Shown here piece by piece: positions 53,053-62,375 of a stretch of 64,000 nt of DNA; the first letter of the stretch is position 1; each line of letters opens with the position of its first letter. The position numbers and the translations under genes were made by a program. The DNA is taken from the NCBI RefSeq assembly GCF_024347295.1, contig NZ_AP025459.1:248001-312000 (forward strand), read 5' to 3'. The stretch is from Vibrio artabrorum (GTDB lineage: Bacteria > Pseudomonadota > Gammaproteobacteria > Enterobacterales > Vibrionaceae). Under the pieces are notes generated by a model. The model made no database searches. It worked only from the letters and a program-made list of their open reading frames with translations, and was not told the DNA's origin.

Positions 53053-53928
53053 CTACTTCTTCGTCTCTTCAACCACCGCTTTCATCAAGACTGACGTGTC
53101 CATGCGACCTTGCCCTTCGGCAGACAGCGCTTTGTAAGCGTTGTTGATCTTTTCAGTCAGTGGAAGCTGGATGCCTTGGCGCTCTGCTTCATCTAGACAG
53201 AAACCTAAGTCTTTGATCATCCAATCAATGGCGAAGCCGAAATCGAACTTGTCTTGCGCCATTGTGGTAGCACGGTTTTCCATCTGCCATGAACCCGCAG
53301 CGCCGTTTTTAAGGCAATCAACTAGCGTTTGGATATCCAAACCTGATTTCTCGGCAAGTACTAAGCCTTCAGAAAGACCATTCAATACACCGGCAATGCA
53401 GATCTGGTTAACCATTTTTGCGCGTTGGCCTTGACCGACTTTACCCATCAGAACTGACGACTTACCGTAAGCTTCGAACACAGGTTGTAGATCATTGAAA
53501 AGCGCTGGTTCACCACCACACATAATGGTTAGCACGCCGTTCTCTGCGCCCGCTTGGCCACCAGAGACTGGTGCATCCATAAAACGAACACCCGCTTTCT
53601 TCGCCGCCACTTCAAGCTCTTCAGACAGTACGGCTGACGTGGTGGTGTGATCGACCAGAATTGCATTTGGCTTCATTGCAGCAAGTGCACCTGTTTCGCT
53701 GGTTGTCATGCTACGAACGTCATCATCGTTGCCGACACAAACCAATACTACGTCCGCTTCCGCTACACACTCAGCCACAGATTCTGCCGCTTTACCTTGA
53801 TGTTTATCAGCCCAGTCTAATGCTTTACTGTGAGTACGGTTGAATACCGTGACTTCAAAACCGGCTTTAACTAGGTGGCCTGCCATTGGGAAACCCATAA
53901 CGCCTAGTCCGATAAAACTTACTTTCAT
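53053..53928 (-). CDS. 3-hydroxyisobutyrate dehydrogenase-family reductase
   Basis: A 291-residue NAD(P)-dependent beta-hydroxyacid dehydrogenase. The Rossmann motif is GLGVMGFPMAGHL (residues 7-19), and substrate and catalytic patches are DAPVSGGQAGAENG (about 121-134) and KMVNQICIAGVLNGLSEGL with Lys at about 170. The family includes tartronate semialdehyde reductase (GarR, GlxR), so a link to the glycerate module is possible but unproven. AAGGAGAAAAAA before ATG 53928 fixes the start against a longer frame. Confidence 0.9.
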   Translation of the reverse strand: MKVSFIGLGVMGFPMAGHLVKAGFEVTVFNRTHSKALDWADKHQGKAAESVAECVAEADVVLVCVGNDDDVRSMTTSETGALAAMKPNAILVDHTTTSAVLSEELEVAAKKAGVRFMDAPVSGGQAGAENGVLTIMCGGEPALFNDLQPVFEAYGKSSVLMGKVGQGQRAKMVNQICIAGVLNGLSEGLVLAEKSGLDIQTLVDCLKNGAAGSWQMENRATTMAQDKFDFGFAIDWMIKDLGFCLDEAERQGIQLPLTEKINNAYKALSAEGQGRMDTSVLMKAVVEETKK

Positions 53929-54213
53929 TTTTTTCTCCTTTTCATTGACCAAGTCATTGCGATGAAAAGATCGAACACGCTCAATCAGTGCATCACTATA
54001 CAGGGTCAAAGCCTTTGGCTGATGGTTTCTCTCTTTGTACACTAATTACGCTTGACGATCACCCCGATGATACTCAGAAAGCACTTGAATTAAATTCATC
54101 TAGGGATAAAGCTGACCATAAAATGAGGTTCAGTGACAAATCAAGACCAAAGAACACTTCCCCAGTCGAACATCATGGAACGATGATCAAGGTAAAATCG
54201 ATCATGACCGCAT

Positions 54214-54247
54214 AAAAAAACCGAGCTTTAAAGGCTCGGTTTTTATT
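54214..54247. terminator. Bidirectional terminator downstream of yebC/yeeN
   Basis: A stem ACCGAGC(T)/(G)GCTCGGT with A and T runs on both sides. It lies 49 bp after the stop of the minus-strand gene at 54296. Confidence 0.8.
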
Positions 54248-54295
54248 CTACATTCGACTCACAAGAGCGAGGCTATTATCAATGATAGATTGATA

Positions 54296-55012
54296 TTACA
54301 GCTCAGCGTTGTGGTAAACCTGCTGAACGTCATCACAGTCGTCAAGCATGTCTAAGAACTTCTGGAACTTCTCAGAATCTTCTTCCGCGACTGGCGTCAT
54401 GGTTTGAGGCACGAAAGTGATCTCCTCAACATCTAGAACTAACTCTGGAAACGCGTTAGTTAGTGCCGTCTTCGTTTTGAAGAACTCAGTTGTTGGAGCA
54501 AAGACAGTGATTACACCATCTTCTAGCTCAACGTCTGTTACGTCTACATCATCCATCATTAGTGTTTCTAGGATGACCTCGTCATCTTCGCCTTTGAACT
54601 GGAATACAGCTTGGTGAGCGAACATGTGAGAAACCGAACCTTCAACACCGATTTTCGCGCCAGTCTTAACGAAACATTGGCGAACGTCTTGGAAAGTACG
54701 GTTGCCGTTGTCAGTTAGACAGTCAACGATGACGCTTGTACCACCTGGGCCAAAACCTTCGTAACGAGCTGGTTGGAAGTCTTCACCGCCACCGCCGTTC
54801 GCTTTATCGATCGCTTTGTCGATAACGTGAGCGGGTACTTGGTCTTTCTTCGCTTTAGCAATCAGGTGCTTAAGAGGTAGGTTCATGTCTGGGTCAGAGC
54901 TGCCGTTCTTAGCCAGTACGTAAATCTCTTTACCGTATTTAGAATAAACTTTAATTTTTGCGCCTGCAGTTTTCGCCATTGAGGCCTTGCGCACTTCAAA
55001 ACTTCTTCCCAT
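54296..55012 (-). CDS. YebC/PmpR-family protein, YeeN subgroup
   Basis: A 238-residue protein matching YebC/TACO1 family, closer to YeeN in length and in the opening [31 protein letters not shown]. The basic N terminus, [37 protein letters not shown] and the acidic end [12 protein letters not shown] are family marks. Members have been described as transcription regulators and, more recently, as ribosome factors that relieve stalls at proline runs. Vibrios usually also carry a true YebC elsewhere. The gene is single. Confidence 0.92.
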   Translation of the reverse strand: MGRSFEVRKASMAKTAGAKIKVYSKYGKEIYVLAKNGSSDPDMNLPLKHLIAKAKKDQVPAHVIDKAIDKANGGGGEDFQPARYEGFGPGGTSVIVDCLTDNGNRTFQDVRQCFVKTGAKIGVEGSVSHMFAHQAVFQFKGEDDEVILETLMMDDVDVTDVELEDGVITVFAPTTEFFKTKTALTNAFPELVLDVEEITFVPQTMTPVAEEDSEKFQKFLDMLDDCDDVQQVYHNAEL

Positions 55013-55108
55013 CGGGATCTTCTCTCTGATTCAATTAACGGTGCAAATTCTAGCAAATTACTGTGTCATTTCAATTCTACAGCACTGCTGGGCAAGGTTT
55101 GTCTGCGG

Positions 55109-55318
55109 TTATGCGACACCCATTACCCGTTTGTATTTTTCTACAGACTGATCAAACCAAGCCTTTTCTTCTGGGTCACCTAGCTTCATTGCTTCTTCAA
55201 CAATGGCTTCAGGGCCACATTTCGCTTGCTTCAGTTTCCATACAAGAAACGATGCTTGCTTATCCAGTTCGATTTTATTTTTCTCGCTGGGTGGAAGGAG
55301 TGAAAGGTTGATAGACAT
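55109..55318 (-). CDS. DUF3283 small protein
   Basis: A 69-residue protein with the DUF3283 pattern NLSLLPPSEKNKIELDKQASFLVWKLKQAKCGPEAI. ATG 55318 is preceded by GAAGGCTAATC; a frame 19 codons longer has no such support. It should be mostly helical. The family is known to me only from Vibrio and relatives and has no assigned function. It is divergent from the small gene at 55408. Confidence 0.75.
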   Translation of the reverse strand: MSINLSLLPPSEKNKIELDKQASFLVWKLKQAKCGPEAIVEEAMKLGDPEEKAWFDQSVEKYKRVMGVA

Positions 55319-55407
55319 GATTAGCCTTCGTCTGTAATACACTTGGCCGAGAAATATATCATAGAGCAGCCTCATAAAACCAATACTATGAGTAACAGAA
55401 AGGGGTT

Positions 55408-55605
55408 ATGAGGCAAGAAACCAAGCAAGTCGCTGATGCAGGTCAAGCTATGTTGAGAGAAGTTTTGTACCCCTTGATGAGAAAGTATGACGTATTCGAC
55501 TCACCTAATGAGCTGAATAATGAGATGTTCGAATCACTGTGGCTAGAGAAGTACCTCTCCAGCCCAGAAAAGCTATTCACTCTCCGCGAACACATCGCAG
55601 CGTGA
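55408..55605 (+). CDS. Small hypothetical protein
   Basis: A 65-residue protein with a good ribosome site (AAAGGGG three bases before the ATG) and protein-like composition (QAMLREVLYPLMRKYDVFDSP). Its 3' end overlaps the convergent phhB by about 33 bp, which is unusual but tolerated. I do not recognise it. Mostly helical; no membrane segment. Confidence 0.55.
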   Translation: MRQETKQVADAGQAMLREVLYPLMRKYDVFDSPNELNNEMFESLWLEKYLSSPEKLFTLREHIAA

Positions 55606-55911
55606 GGCGCAGATGAAATCATTCTTGTGTAGGCCTTTGATTGAGTGGCTCCACCAAGTGACGGTGACTTTGCCCCACTCCAATAAGATCGAAGGATGGT
55701 GGAGCTCTTCTTCTGCCAATTCTGACACTTTGTTACTGAATGCCCATGCTTGCTTGTAGTTCTTAAACTTGAACACCTTCTCAAGCTGCGGGATGCCGTC
55801 TCTTTCGATGATCTGCCAATCAGACAACTCCAACAGCAAAGATTGTTGTTGATCTTTACTAAGGGCAATCGCGTCGATACTGCAGGCTTCGCATTTTTGT
55901 TCATTCAACAT
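55573..55911 (-). CDS. phhB: Pterin-4a-carbinolamine dehydratase PhhB
   Basis: A 112-residue protein of the PCD/DCoH family. The central pattern HHPSILLEWGKVTVTWWSHSIKGLHKNDF (about 72-101) holds the catalytic His pair and Trp. It dehydrates the carbinolamine formed by PhhA, regenerating the pterin cofactor. ATG 55911 begins the family domain; it overlaps the end of phhA by 11 bases, so the two are one operon. The same pair lies next to the same synthetase in V. cholerae chromosome II as I recall. Confidence 0.93.
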   Translation of the reverse strand: MLNEQKCEACSIDAIALSKDQQQSLLLELSDWQIIERDGIPQLEKVFKFKNYKQAWAFSNKVSELAEEELHHPSILLEWGKVTVTWWSHSIKGLHKNDFICASRCDVFAESE

Positions 55912-56695
55912 GGGTGGGTTCCTTGGGTTCAAAAAGTGGTGGTAGTAACCCCGCGTCGATGGCGAGATCAGCTTGCTGTAACAAGTTTTCCTGACTGATG
56001 TTAAAAAGCTCAGACAGCTCATCAATCACGTAATATTTCGGTTGTATAATGTCGATGCGATAAGGGGTTCTTAACACCGTTTGCAGCTCGAACCGCTCAC
56101 GAACCGCCAAATCACCACCCAACGCATACATGGTTTCCGCCGGAGACGAGAGAATGCCACCGCCATAGATTTTCAGCCTATCGCCCTCTTTGACTAAACC
56201 GAACTCGACCGTAAACCAATACAAACGGGCCAGATAAGCGCGTTGCTTGGATGTCGCGGCTTGGCCTAGTTTTCCATAATGCTCAGTGAAAGCTGCAAAG
56301 TCGGCATTGGTGAGCATGGCACAGTGGCCGAAAATTTCATGAAAGAAATCAGGTTCCTGTAAGTAATCGAACTCGTCTCGCGTTCTCAGAAATGTTGCAA
56401 CTGGGAATTTCTTATTGGCGAGCAAATCAAAGAAACGGTCGAAATCGATCAATGCAGGCACAGGTTGAACTTGCCAACCTGTTGTTTCCAGTAGCACTTT
56501 GTTTATCTCTGGAAGCTGGGGAACTCTGTCCAATGGCAGATCCAGCAGAGTCAGGCCGTGCAAATAGGCATCGCATGCGCGGTCATTAATGACATTCAGT
56601 TGCCTTTTCACTAAGTCGTGCCAAATGGCGTCTTCTTCGAGGCTCCACTCAACCCATCCCTCTTGGCTCACGGGCTTAGAATGATATTGAGTCAT
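55901..56695 (-). CDS. phhA: Phenylalanine 4-monooxygenase PhhA
   Basis: A 264-residue non-haem iron hydroxylase that makes tyrosine from phenylalanine with tetrahydropterin and O2. The iron ligands His119 and His124 are in PDFFHEIFGHCAML, and Glu164 in YWFTVEFG; the spacing equals that of P. aeruginosa PhhA. AGGAGGTG precedes the ATG. It is the first gene of phhA-phhB. The divergent acetoacetyl-CoA synthetase would use the acetoacetate produced at the end of tyrosine breakdown. Confidence 0.96.
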   Translation of the reverse strand: MTQYHSKPVSQEGWVEWSLEEDAIWHDLVKRQLNVINDRACDAYLHGLTLLDLPLDRVPQLPEINKVLLETTGWQVQPVPALIDFDRFFDLLANKKFPVATFLRTRDEFDYLQEPDFFHEIFGHCAMLTNADFAAFTEHYGKLGQAATSKQRAYLARLYWFTVEFGLVKEGDRLKIYGGGILSSPAETMYALGGDLAVRERFELQTVLRTPYRIDIIQPKYYVIDELSELFNISQENLLQQADLAIDAGLLPPLFEPKEPTHVE

Positions 56696-56894
56696 TACAC
56701 ACCTCCTTTCGAATGTCTCACTTTAAGCCTATCTCCACTCCTTATATCCGCCAATTTGCACGATTTTTCGAAACAGGTGATCGCGTAGCATTTTGTTTAC
56801 ACAATTCCAACAACCCCTTATTTTGCTGATCTTTTGACTTTGTAAAACCTAAATACCAGACTGAAATCGTTAACTTTTTGTTAAAGGTAAAAGA

Positions 56895-58931
56895 ATGCAC
56901 GAGAGCAATAAGCCCATTTGGCAACCCAGTAACCAGCGTATCGCACACGCCAACATAACCCGATTCATGGATAGCCTTGATCAGCAGAGCGTATTCAAGC
57001 AGGAGTTGAAAAACTACACCGAGCTTCATCAATGGTCTGTGGACCAGCCGGAGTCGTTTTGGCAGAACGTGTGGCAGTTTTGTGGAATGGTCGGTTCGCA
57101 AGAAGGTGACATCAAAATTCATGGTGAGAGCCGCTGGCAGCAGCCGAAATCGAATCGCGATGCGGTGTGGTTTCCGAATGCTCAAGTTAACTACGCCGAA
57201 AACTTGCTGCATTCAGCAAAAACGTTGCCAAACGAGCTTGCGATTTGGTTTGAGAATGAACGTGGCGAGCAGCAAAGCTACACATGGCAAACCCTTTGTG
57301 AGGAAGTCTCTAGCGTTCAACTATGGCTCGTGGATTGTGGCGTACAACAAGGCGATGTGGTCGCCGCTTATACCCCTTATCTGCTACAAACCGTAATAGC
57401 GATGCTGGCAACCACCAGTTTGGGAGCGATTTGGACATCAACCTCGCCTGACTTTGGTGCCGAGAGTGTGATTGAGCGATTTGGCCAAGTGAAACCTAAA
57501 GTGCTGTTCACCTGTGATGGCTACACCTTTAATGGCAAAACGTTCGATATGACGGACAAGAACCGTGAAATCATCGAGCACTTAAACGCGCTAAAACAGG
57601 TGTGTCAGATCGATTATTTGAAACCGAGTAATGACTTTGAGAAGAGCGATTTAGAGAAGAGCGATTTAAAGAAAAACAAAGTTGAACATGATGTGTCGAT
57701 TCTAAGTTGGAACAACATCATCAATCACTATCAACCACAATCTATGCGATTTGTGCGTGTCGGCTTCAATGAACCGCTGTTTGTGCTCTACTCTTCCGGC
57801 ACAACGGGCAAGCCTAAATGCATTGTTCATTCTGTCGGTGGCACCATCATCAACCACCTAAAAGAGCATCAGCTTCATTGCGATATAAAGCCCAACGATC
57901 GCGTGTTCTACTACACCACTTGTGGTTGGATGATGTGGAACTGGCACATATCTGCACTCGCCAGCGGTGCTTGTTTGGTGATCTTTGATGGTAGCCCGGT
58001 TTATCCGCAACCCAACGTGCTATGGGATTTAGCACAGCGTACGGATGTATCGCTGTTTGGCACCTCAGCCAAGTACCTAGAGGCGATTGAGAAAGCGGAA
58101 ATCTCACCGATCGACAGTCACTCTCTTCCCCACTTAAGAACAGTGTGCTCGACGGGTTCAGTGCTCTACCCTGAGCAGTTCGATTACGTCTACAAGCACA
58201 TCAAACAAGATCTGCATTTAGCGTCCATTTCTGGTGGTACGGATATTTGTGGCTGTTTTGTGTTGGGTAATCCTATCTCGCCTGTGTATCGCGGCGAGTG
58301 CCAACAGGCCGGGCTCGGCGTCGACATCAAGATGTTCAATTCATCTGGCCAAAAGGTCAATCAAGAACGGGGCGAGCTAGTATGCACCAACTCCCTACCC
58401 AACTTCCCCGCAGGCTTTTGGAATGACACCGGAGAGCGCTATCACAGCACCTATTGGAATAGGTTTGATAATGTGTGGCATCACGGTGATGAAGTCGCAC
58501 AGAGCGAACATGGCGGCTACCTGTTCTACGGGCGAGGCGACACCACACTCAACCCTGGAGGCGTGCGAATTGGTACCGCGGAAATCTATCAACAAGTGAA
58601 CACCATTGAGGGCATTGTTGATTCGATAGCCGTCGGCAAAGACATCGACCGCAACGAGCAGATATGGCTGTTTGTTCAACTGCAGCAAGGTGTGGATCTA
58701 GATGATGAGTTACTGGCAGTCATCAAAGGTAAACTCAAATCATCATGCTCACCAAGGCATGTACCAAGCCAGGTATTTGCGATCAGCGACGTACCAAAAA
58801 CACGTTCTGGCAAACTGGTGGAGTTGGCTGTCAAACAGGTGATCAATGGCAACAGTGTCGAAAACCTCGGAGCGATTGCTAACGCCGAGGTTTTGGATGA
58901 AATAAAACACCTTGTGTCGCTTGAGTGTTGA
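56895..58931 (+). CDS. Acetoacetyl-CoA synthetase
   Basis: A 678-residue AMP-forming ligase of the acetoacetate-CoA ligase group. Motifs are the N-terminal NAQVNYAENLL, the P-loop LYSSGTTGKPKC (about residue 297), TYWNRFDNVWHHGDE and the catalytic Lys in TRSGKLVE (about 640). It would activate acetoacetate, which phenylalanine/tyrosine catabolism yields, explaining its place opposite phhA. A short in-frame repeat EKSDLEKSDLKKNK (about 250-263) lies on a surface-loop position. The gene symbol aacS or acsA is used in different species. Confidence 0.88.
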   Translation: MHESNKPIWQPSNQRIAHANITRFMDSLDQQSVFKQELKNYTELHQWSVDQPESFWQNVWQFCGMVGSQEGDIKIHGESRWQQPKSNRDAVWFPNAQVNYAENLLHSAKTLPNELAIWFENERGEQQSYTWQTLCEEVSSVQLWLVDCGVQQGDVVAAYTPYLLQTVIAMLATTSLGAIWTSTSPDFGAESVIERFGQVKPKVLFTCDGYTFNGKTFDMTDKNREIIEHLNALKQVCQIDYLKPSNDFEKSDLEKSDLKKNKVEHDVSILSWNNIINHYQPQSMRFVRVGFNEPLFVLYSSGTTGKPKCIVHSVGGTIINHLKEHQLHCDIKPNDRVFYYTTCGWMMWNWHISALASGACLVIFDGSPVYPQPNVLWDLAQRTDVSLFGTSAKYLEAIEKAEISPIDSHSLPHLRTVCSTGSVLYPEQFDYVYKHIKQDLHLASISGGTDICGCFVLGNPISPVYRGECQQAGLGVDIKMFNSSGQKVNQERGELVCTNSLPNFPAGFWNDTGERYHSTYWNRFDNVWHHGDEVAQSEHGGYLFYGRGDTTLNPGGVRIGTAEIYQQVNTIEGIVDSIAVGKDIDRNEQIWLFVQLQQGVDLDDELLAVIKGKLKSSCSPRHVPSQVFAISDVPKTRSGKLVELAVKQVINGNSVENLGAIANAEVLDEIKHLVSLEC

Positions 58932-59408
58932 GCCTTAGAAAGTGGCTAACTATCTGCAATTCTCATTTGGCTATCAGATACCATCTGAAGAGAAGCCCCA
59001 CCATTTCAGTTTGACCCCTTACCTTTCCTAACGTTCTTAATGAGATCTGAACGTCATATTTAAAATAAAAATAGACAATTATTCATTTTATGGTTTGAGA
59101 TAATATTCACTAAATCCGAATCATTTATACAAAAAAAGAGTCCACCACTGGATTATATCCAATCTTATGGATATTTAATCGAATTCTAATAATGACCATT
59201 TCCACAACGCCATTTCTAGTGAAATGATAATTTGATAGCTATCACATTTAGAACAGTTATTTTCCCATACTATCTCAGCATGTTAATTACTTGATAGTAA
59301 TTAAAAAATATAACCATTGTTATTAGTAATCTTGAATTAAATTGTAAATAACAAGCGGTTAATCCCTACTTAAAATAAAATCATTATCAAATGATCGGAG
59401 ACATTATC
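58932..59408. promoter_or_regulatory. AT-rich region upstream of arcC
   Basis: This 477-bp region is very AT-rich and carries the FNR/CRP-like site at 59232-59246. No gene and no terminator of acsA were recognised. Confidence 0.4.
59232..59246. promoter_or_regulatory. FNR-like (or CRP-like) site upstream of arcC
   Basis: TTGAT-AGCT-ATCAC matches the FNR half-site pair TTGAT-N4-ATCAA in nine of ten bases. The overlapping TTTGA-N6-TCACA also resembles CRP. It lies about 170 bp before the arcC start. Confidence 0.6.
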
Positions 59409-60338
59409 ATGCGCATAGTATTAGCTTTGGGCGGTAACGCTCTTTTAGCAAGAGGCCAAGCATTAACGGCTGAGAACCAACGTGAAAATATAATCAAATC
59501 AGCGGCGAGTATCGCTGCGATTGCACGCGAGCATGAGATTGTTATCGTTCATGGCAATGGCCCACAAGTGGGTTTGTTGATGGAGCAAAACGCGGCTTAT
59601 CACGAATATTCGCCAGAGACGACCCCGTACCCAATGGATGTACTAGGATCTCAAACCTGTGGCATGGTGGGCTACATGTTGCAACAAGAGCTAAGAAACA
59701 TTGACCCTGAATTAGACGTAGCGACGCTAGTCACGCAAACTGAAGTATGCAAAAAAGACCCTGCGTTTGCTAACCCGACTAAATTTGTTGGCCCTGTATA
59801 TACAGAGCAACGAGCTAAAGAGTTAATGGCTCAAAGCACAATGCAGTTTAAAGCTGATGGCGAGTACTACCGTCGCGTTGTGCCTTCTCCTATGCCAAAA
59901 AACATTGTTGAAATTCAGCAAATTGAAACTCTTCTAGATACAGAAAATCTTGTTATCGCTTGTGGCGGCGGCGGTGTTCCCGTGAGTATTGAGCATGGTA
60001 AGAGTACTGGCGTAGAGTGCGTAATTGACAAAGACCTTACGGCTGAATTACTGGCTGAAAAAATCCATGCCGACTTATTTATTATCCTAACTGATGGGTC
60101 GATTTTCCGTAACTATGGTAAAGAAGACCAAGCCGAAATGAAGCAAGCAACGCCTGCTGGTTTAGCAGAATTTTCATTCCCTGCTGGTTCTATGGGGCCA
60201 AAAATTGATGCCGTTTGTAAATTCGTTGAAGCTGGATTGGGTAATGCAGCGATTGGTTCATTATTTGATTTAGATAAAATAATTACCAATGAAGCTGGTA
60301 CTCTGATTACGAAAGGCGAAGGTATTGTTTATTATTAA
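59409..60338 (+). CDS. arcC: Carbamate kinase ArcC
   Basis: A 309-residue kinase that makes ATP from carbamoyl phosphate in the arginine deiminase or related fermentative pathway. Motifs are the N-terminal VLALGGNALL, HGNGPQVGLL (about 48-57) and IACGGGGVPV (about 185-194). ATG 59409 has GGAG eight bases before it; six upstream codons are open. No arcA, arcB or arcD is nearby, so it is an orphan copy or part of another carbamoyl-phosphate-yielding route. Local AT richness differs from the genes to its left. Confidence 0.93.
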   Translation: MRIVLALGGNALLARGQALTAENQRENIIKSAASIAAIAREHEIVIVHGNGPQVGLLMEQNAAYHEYSPETTPYPMDVLGSQTCGMVGYMLQQELRNIDPELDVATLVTQTEVCKKDPAFANPTKFVGPVYTEQRAKELMAQSTMQFKADGEYYRRVVPSPMPKNIVEIQQIETLLDTENLVIACGGGGVPVSIEHGKSTGVECVIDKDLTAELLAEKIHADLFIILTDGSIFRNYGKEDQAEMKQATPAGLAEFSFPAGSMGPKIDAVCKFVEAGLGNAAIGSLFDLDKIITNEAGTLITKGEGIVYY

Positions 60339-60381
60339 TATTATCAGGTAATCAGTACCCATAATATAAAAACAATTACAC

Positions 60382-60416
60382 AAGCCTCTTATTTAATTAT
60401 AATGAGGCTTATTTTA
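60382..60416 (+). terminator. arcC terminator
   Basis: A 7-bp stem AAGCCTC/GAGGCTT with a 15-nt AT-rich loop, followed by ATTTTAT, 44 bp after the arcC stop. Confidence 0.65.
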
Positions 60417-60565
60417 TCAAGGCTATTGTAATGGTGAACTAGATAAATATTCATGCACTTAGTTCATTCTCCGTTAAAGTAATGAACAAATCACATCTTG
60501 AAATATAACAAAGCGTAATTATAACGTGACTTAATCCTAATAATGTTTCTAGTCTGAATTATAAT

Positions 60566-60721
60566 TTAAGACCAAAACAATTCAAGCACCTCTGTTGTCA
60601 TTTCATATGATCGACCATTAAGTTCGGCATCCCTTTCACAGGGAGACAAACCCACTATCAAATTAACCACTTCCTGATTATTTGCTTTCTCAAACTCCTT
60701 AATCAGATTGGACAGTAAGAC
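60566..60721 (-). pseudogene. Possible C-terminal gene remnant
   Basis: An open frame of 51 codons bounded upstream by an in-frame TAG. The translation (begins SNLIKEFEKANNQEVVNLIV and has GLSPCERDAELNGRSYEMTT) looks like real protein but has no usable start codon. It may be the tail of a decayed gene. I do not recognise the parent. Confidence 0.3.
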
Positions 60722-61067
60722 CTAGTTATAATAAATGGAACGATTGAAGCAATAGCTAGACGTAATTGGTAGTAGAATTTTCAACAATTAAACACGAGTT
60801 GAACAAATTGCCGTAGGACTTTATCGTTAACATAATTGAGTATATAAAGGTACTCAATGATTCAGTCATACTCTCTAAGTACGGCTAATATGTGACTGTT
60901 CTGCTTGCCATTTGAAAGCTTGATGATGATCGTACTTTATGTCGTTGTTTTACGATTTGATGAGTAAATCATCCTTTGAAAATTTCCCATTCTCGTTTAT
61001 TTAGTGAGATATAAAACGATTATTGTAGCTTTAAAACTGGGTTTCTCCTTACTCTATAAAAGCATTT

Positions 61068-61337
61068 TTAACGTGGGGCGAGCTGGTAACCAAATAAGTC
61101 AAGAATCGCAAAGTTGACGTTATTAACTCCATGAGTATTAGTTGCCAACGCTTTCTCATCCACCTTAGAGAATCGAGCAAACCCAAGGAGCTCTACATTT
61201 TCAATATCAATGTTAAACGAGTACTTTTTGCAGTGAGTGAGTATTGGGTTTTCTGTTTGAAAAGTAAGTAACGCAAAGGTATCAACATCTTGTGGTGTGT
61301 TCAAGAACAAGCCAGATTTCTCTGGCTTAATACACAT
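61068..61337 (-). CDS. Uncertain small hypothetical protein
   Basis: An 89-residue frame from an ATG at 61337; a GTG ten codons upstream is also open. The sequence (PEKSGLFLNTPQDVDTFALLTF, ENVELLGFARFSKVDEKAL) is protein-like but I recognise no family and see no strong ribosome site. It lies in an AT-rich zone downstream of the regulator at 61439. It may be a real small gene or a remnant. Confidence 0.35.
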   Translation of the reverse strand: MCIKPEKSGLFLNTPQDVDTFALLTFQTENPILTHCKKYSFNIDIENVELLGFARFSKVDEKALATNTHGVNNVNFAILDLFGYQLAPR

Positions 61338-61438
61338 TATACACACTTTAAGGTTACGGTATATCACAAGCGGTGCTTTTGGATACCTACCATATAATAA
61401 CCATTATTAACAGAAATGGCACATTAGAACGGGAACGC

Positions 61439-62188
61439 TCAGTCTTTCATTATAGGACTCTCCGAGAACAAATATTTATCGAAGCTATCATTAGAACCTT
61501 CGAACATCATTTTTTTCGTATTCTCAATGTGCTGCCACACGCTTTCTTTAGCGGCTTTTGGATCTCTTTTGATTAACGCCTCGATAATCTCATCATGCTC
61601 GACGCACCAACTTCTAATTTTGTTGTCAGCAACATGCTCATGCAGCTTTTGCCAATAAGGATTTTCAGCGCGATGGTTGCACATGATTTCAGCGAGATGC
61701 ACAACAACAGAGTTCTGCGTGCAACGCGCGAGTTGAACATGGAATTCACTATCCCAATATGAATCACGAGAGTAATCATCTTGCTTCGCCTGCTGCTGAA
61801 TTTTCATCAAAGCAACCAAGTCTTGTTTTGTCGCTTGTGTAGCAGCAAATTCCGCAATATTGCCTTCAAACAACTGCCTAGCCTGAAGTAATTCAAATGG
61901 ACCACAATTCTTCATGAACGTATCAGCTTTTTCCAATAAATCTCGACCCACAGCTCTTAATGGAGGGTTGGTACTAATTATATGAATGCCCGAGCCTTTC
62001 CTGACTTCAACGTAACCCTCTACTTCCAGCATTATCATAGCTTCTCGGATTACAGTTCGGCTTACTTGCATTTTATCAGCAATAATTCTTTCAGCAGGAA
62101 GCATATCGCCCACGTGGTATTTGTCTTCAGCTATATCTTTTTTGATGGAGTTTGCCACCTTATTGTACAGCTTCTCACTCGGTTGCAT
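61439..62188 (-). CDS. GntR/FadR-family regulator, ExuR/UxuR-like
   Basis: A 249-residue regulator. The N-terminal winged HTH (about 5-70: GDMLPAERIIADKMQVSRTVIREAMIMLEVEGYVEVRKGSG) is followed by an FCD domain (about 92-235) beginning GPFELLQARQLFEGNIAEFAATQAT, which is close to E. coli UxuR and ExuR. Those proteins repress hexuronate genes and are released by glucuronate, galacturonate or fructuronate-type effectors. It lies just after uxaA, so it very probably controls that row. AAGGAAT precedes the ATG. Confidence 0.88.
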   Translation of the reverse strand: MQPSEKLYNKVANSIKKDIAEDKYHVGDMLPAERIIADKMQVSRTVIREAMIMLEVEGYVEVRKGSGIHIISTNPPLRAVGRDLLEKADTFMKNCGPFELLQARQLFEGNIAEFAATQATKQDLVALMKIQQQAKQDDYSRDSYWDSEFHVQLARCTQNSVVVHLAEIMCNHRAENPYWQKLHEHVADNKIRSWCVEHDEIIEALIKRDPKAAKESVWQHIENTKKMMFEGSNDSFDKYLFSESPIMKD

Positions 62189-62220
62189 TAAGTAATTCCT
62201 TGTCTATCTTCGAACCTCCT

Positions 62221-62233
62221 ATTATACCAAAAT
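62221..62233. promoter_or_regulatory. Possible ExuR/UxuR half-site
   Basis: ATTATACCAAAAT, upstream of the regulator gene, contains the half-site ATACCAA of the remembered AAATTGGTATACCAATTT consensus. The left half is poor. Weak support only. Confidence 0.3.
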
Positions 62234-62375
62234 GAAACAATCAAAACAGCGTGGAGTTACAATATAGTATCTAGAGGAAGTCTGACCTCAGAAGGCTATA
62301 CAAAGGAGTCTTTCCTTTTAATCCAGCAAAAATAGCATCCCGCAAAAATTCAAATACGGAATGCTGCGCCAAAAC

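Larger units (their letters stand above)
60339..61067. other. Gene-poor region
   Basis: A 729-bp AT-rich stretch. It holds the arcC terminator and a short minus-strand open frame (60566-60721) that looks like protein but has no start. Otherwise nothing recognised; this may be decayed DNA. Confidence 0.4.

Noticed and set aside
53988..54215. 75-codon plus-strand frame between the reductase and YebC genes
   Set aside because: No ribosome site and no recognisable pattern; it overlaps the promoter of the reductase gene and ends beside a terminator.
56781..56805. Possible TyrR box between phhA and the acetoacetyl-CoA synthetase
   Set aside because: Only a TTTACA half-site is present; the partner at N6 matches three of six bases.
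57630..57675. In-frame EKSDL repeat in the acetoacetyl-CoA synthetase as a possible unstable repeat
   Set aside because: Two short copies that keep the frame in a loop region; probably an ordinary local duplication.
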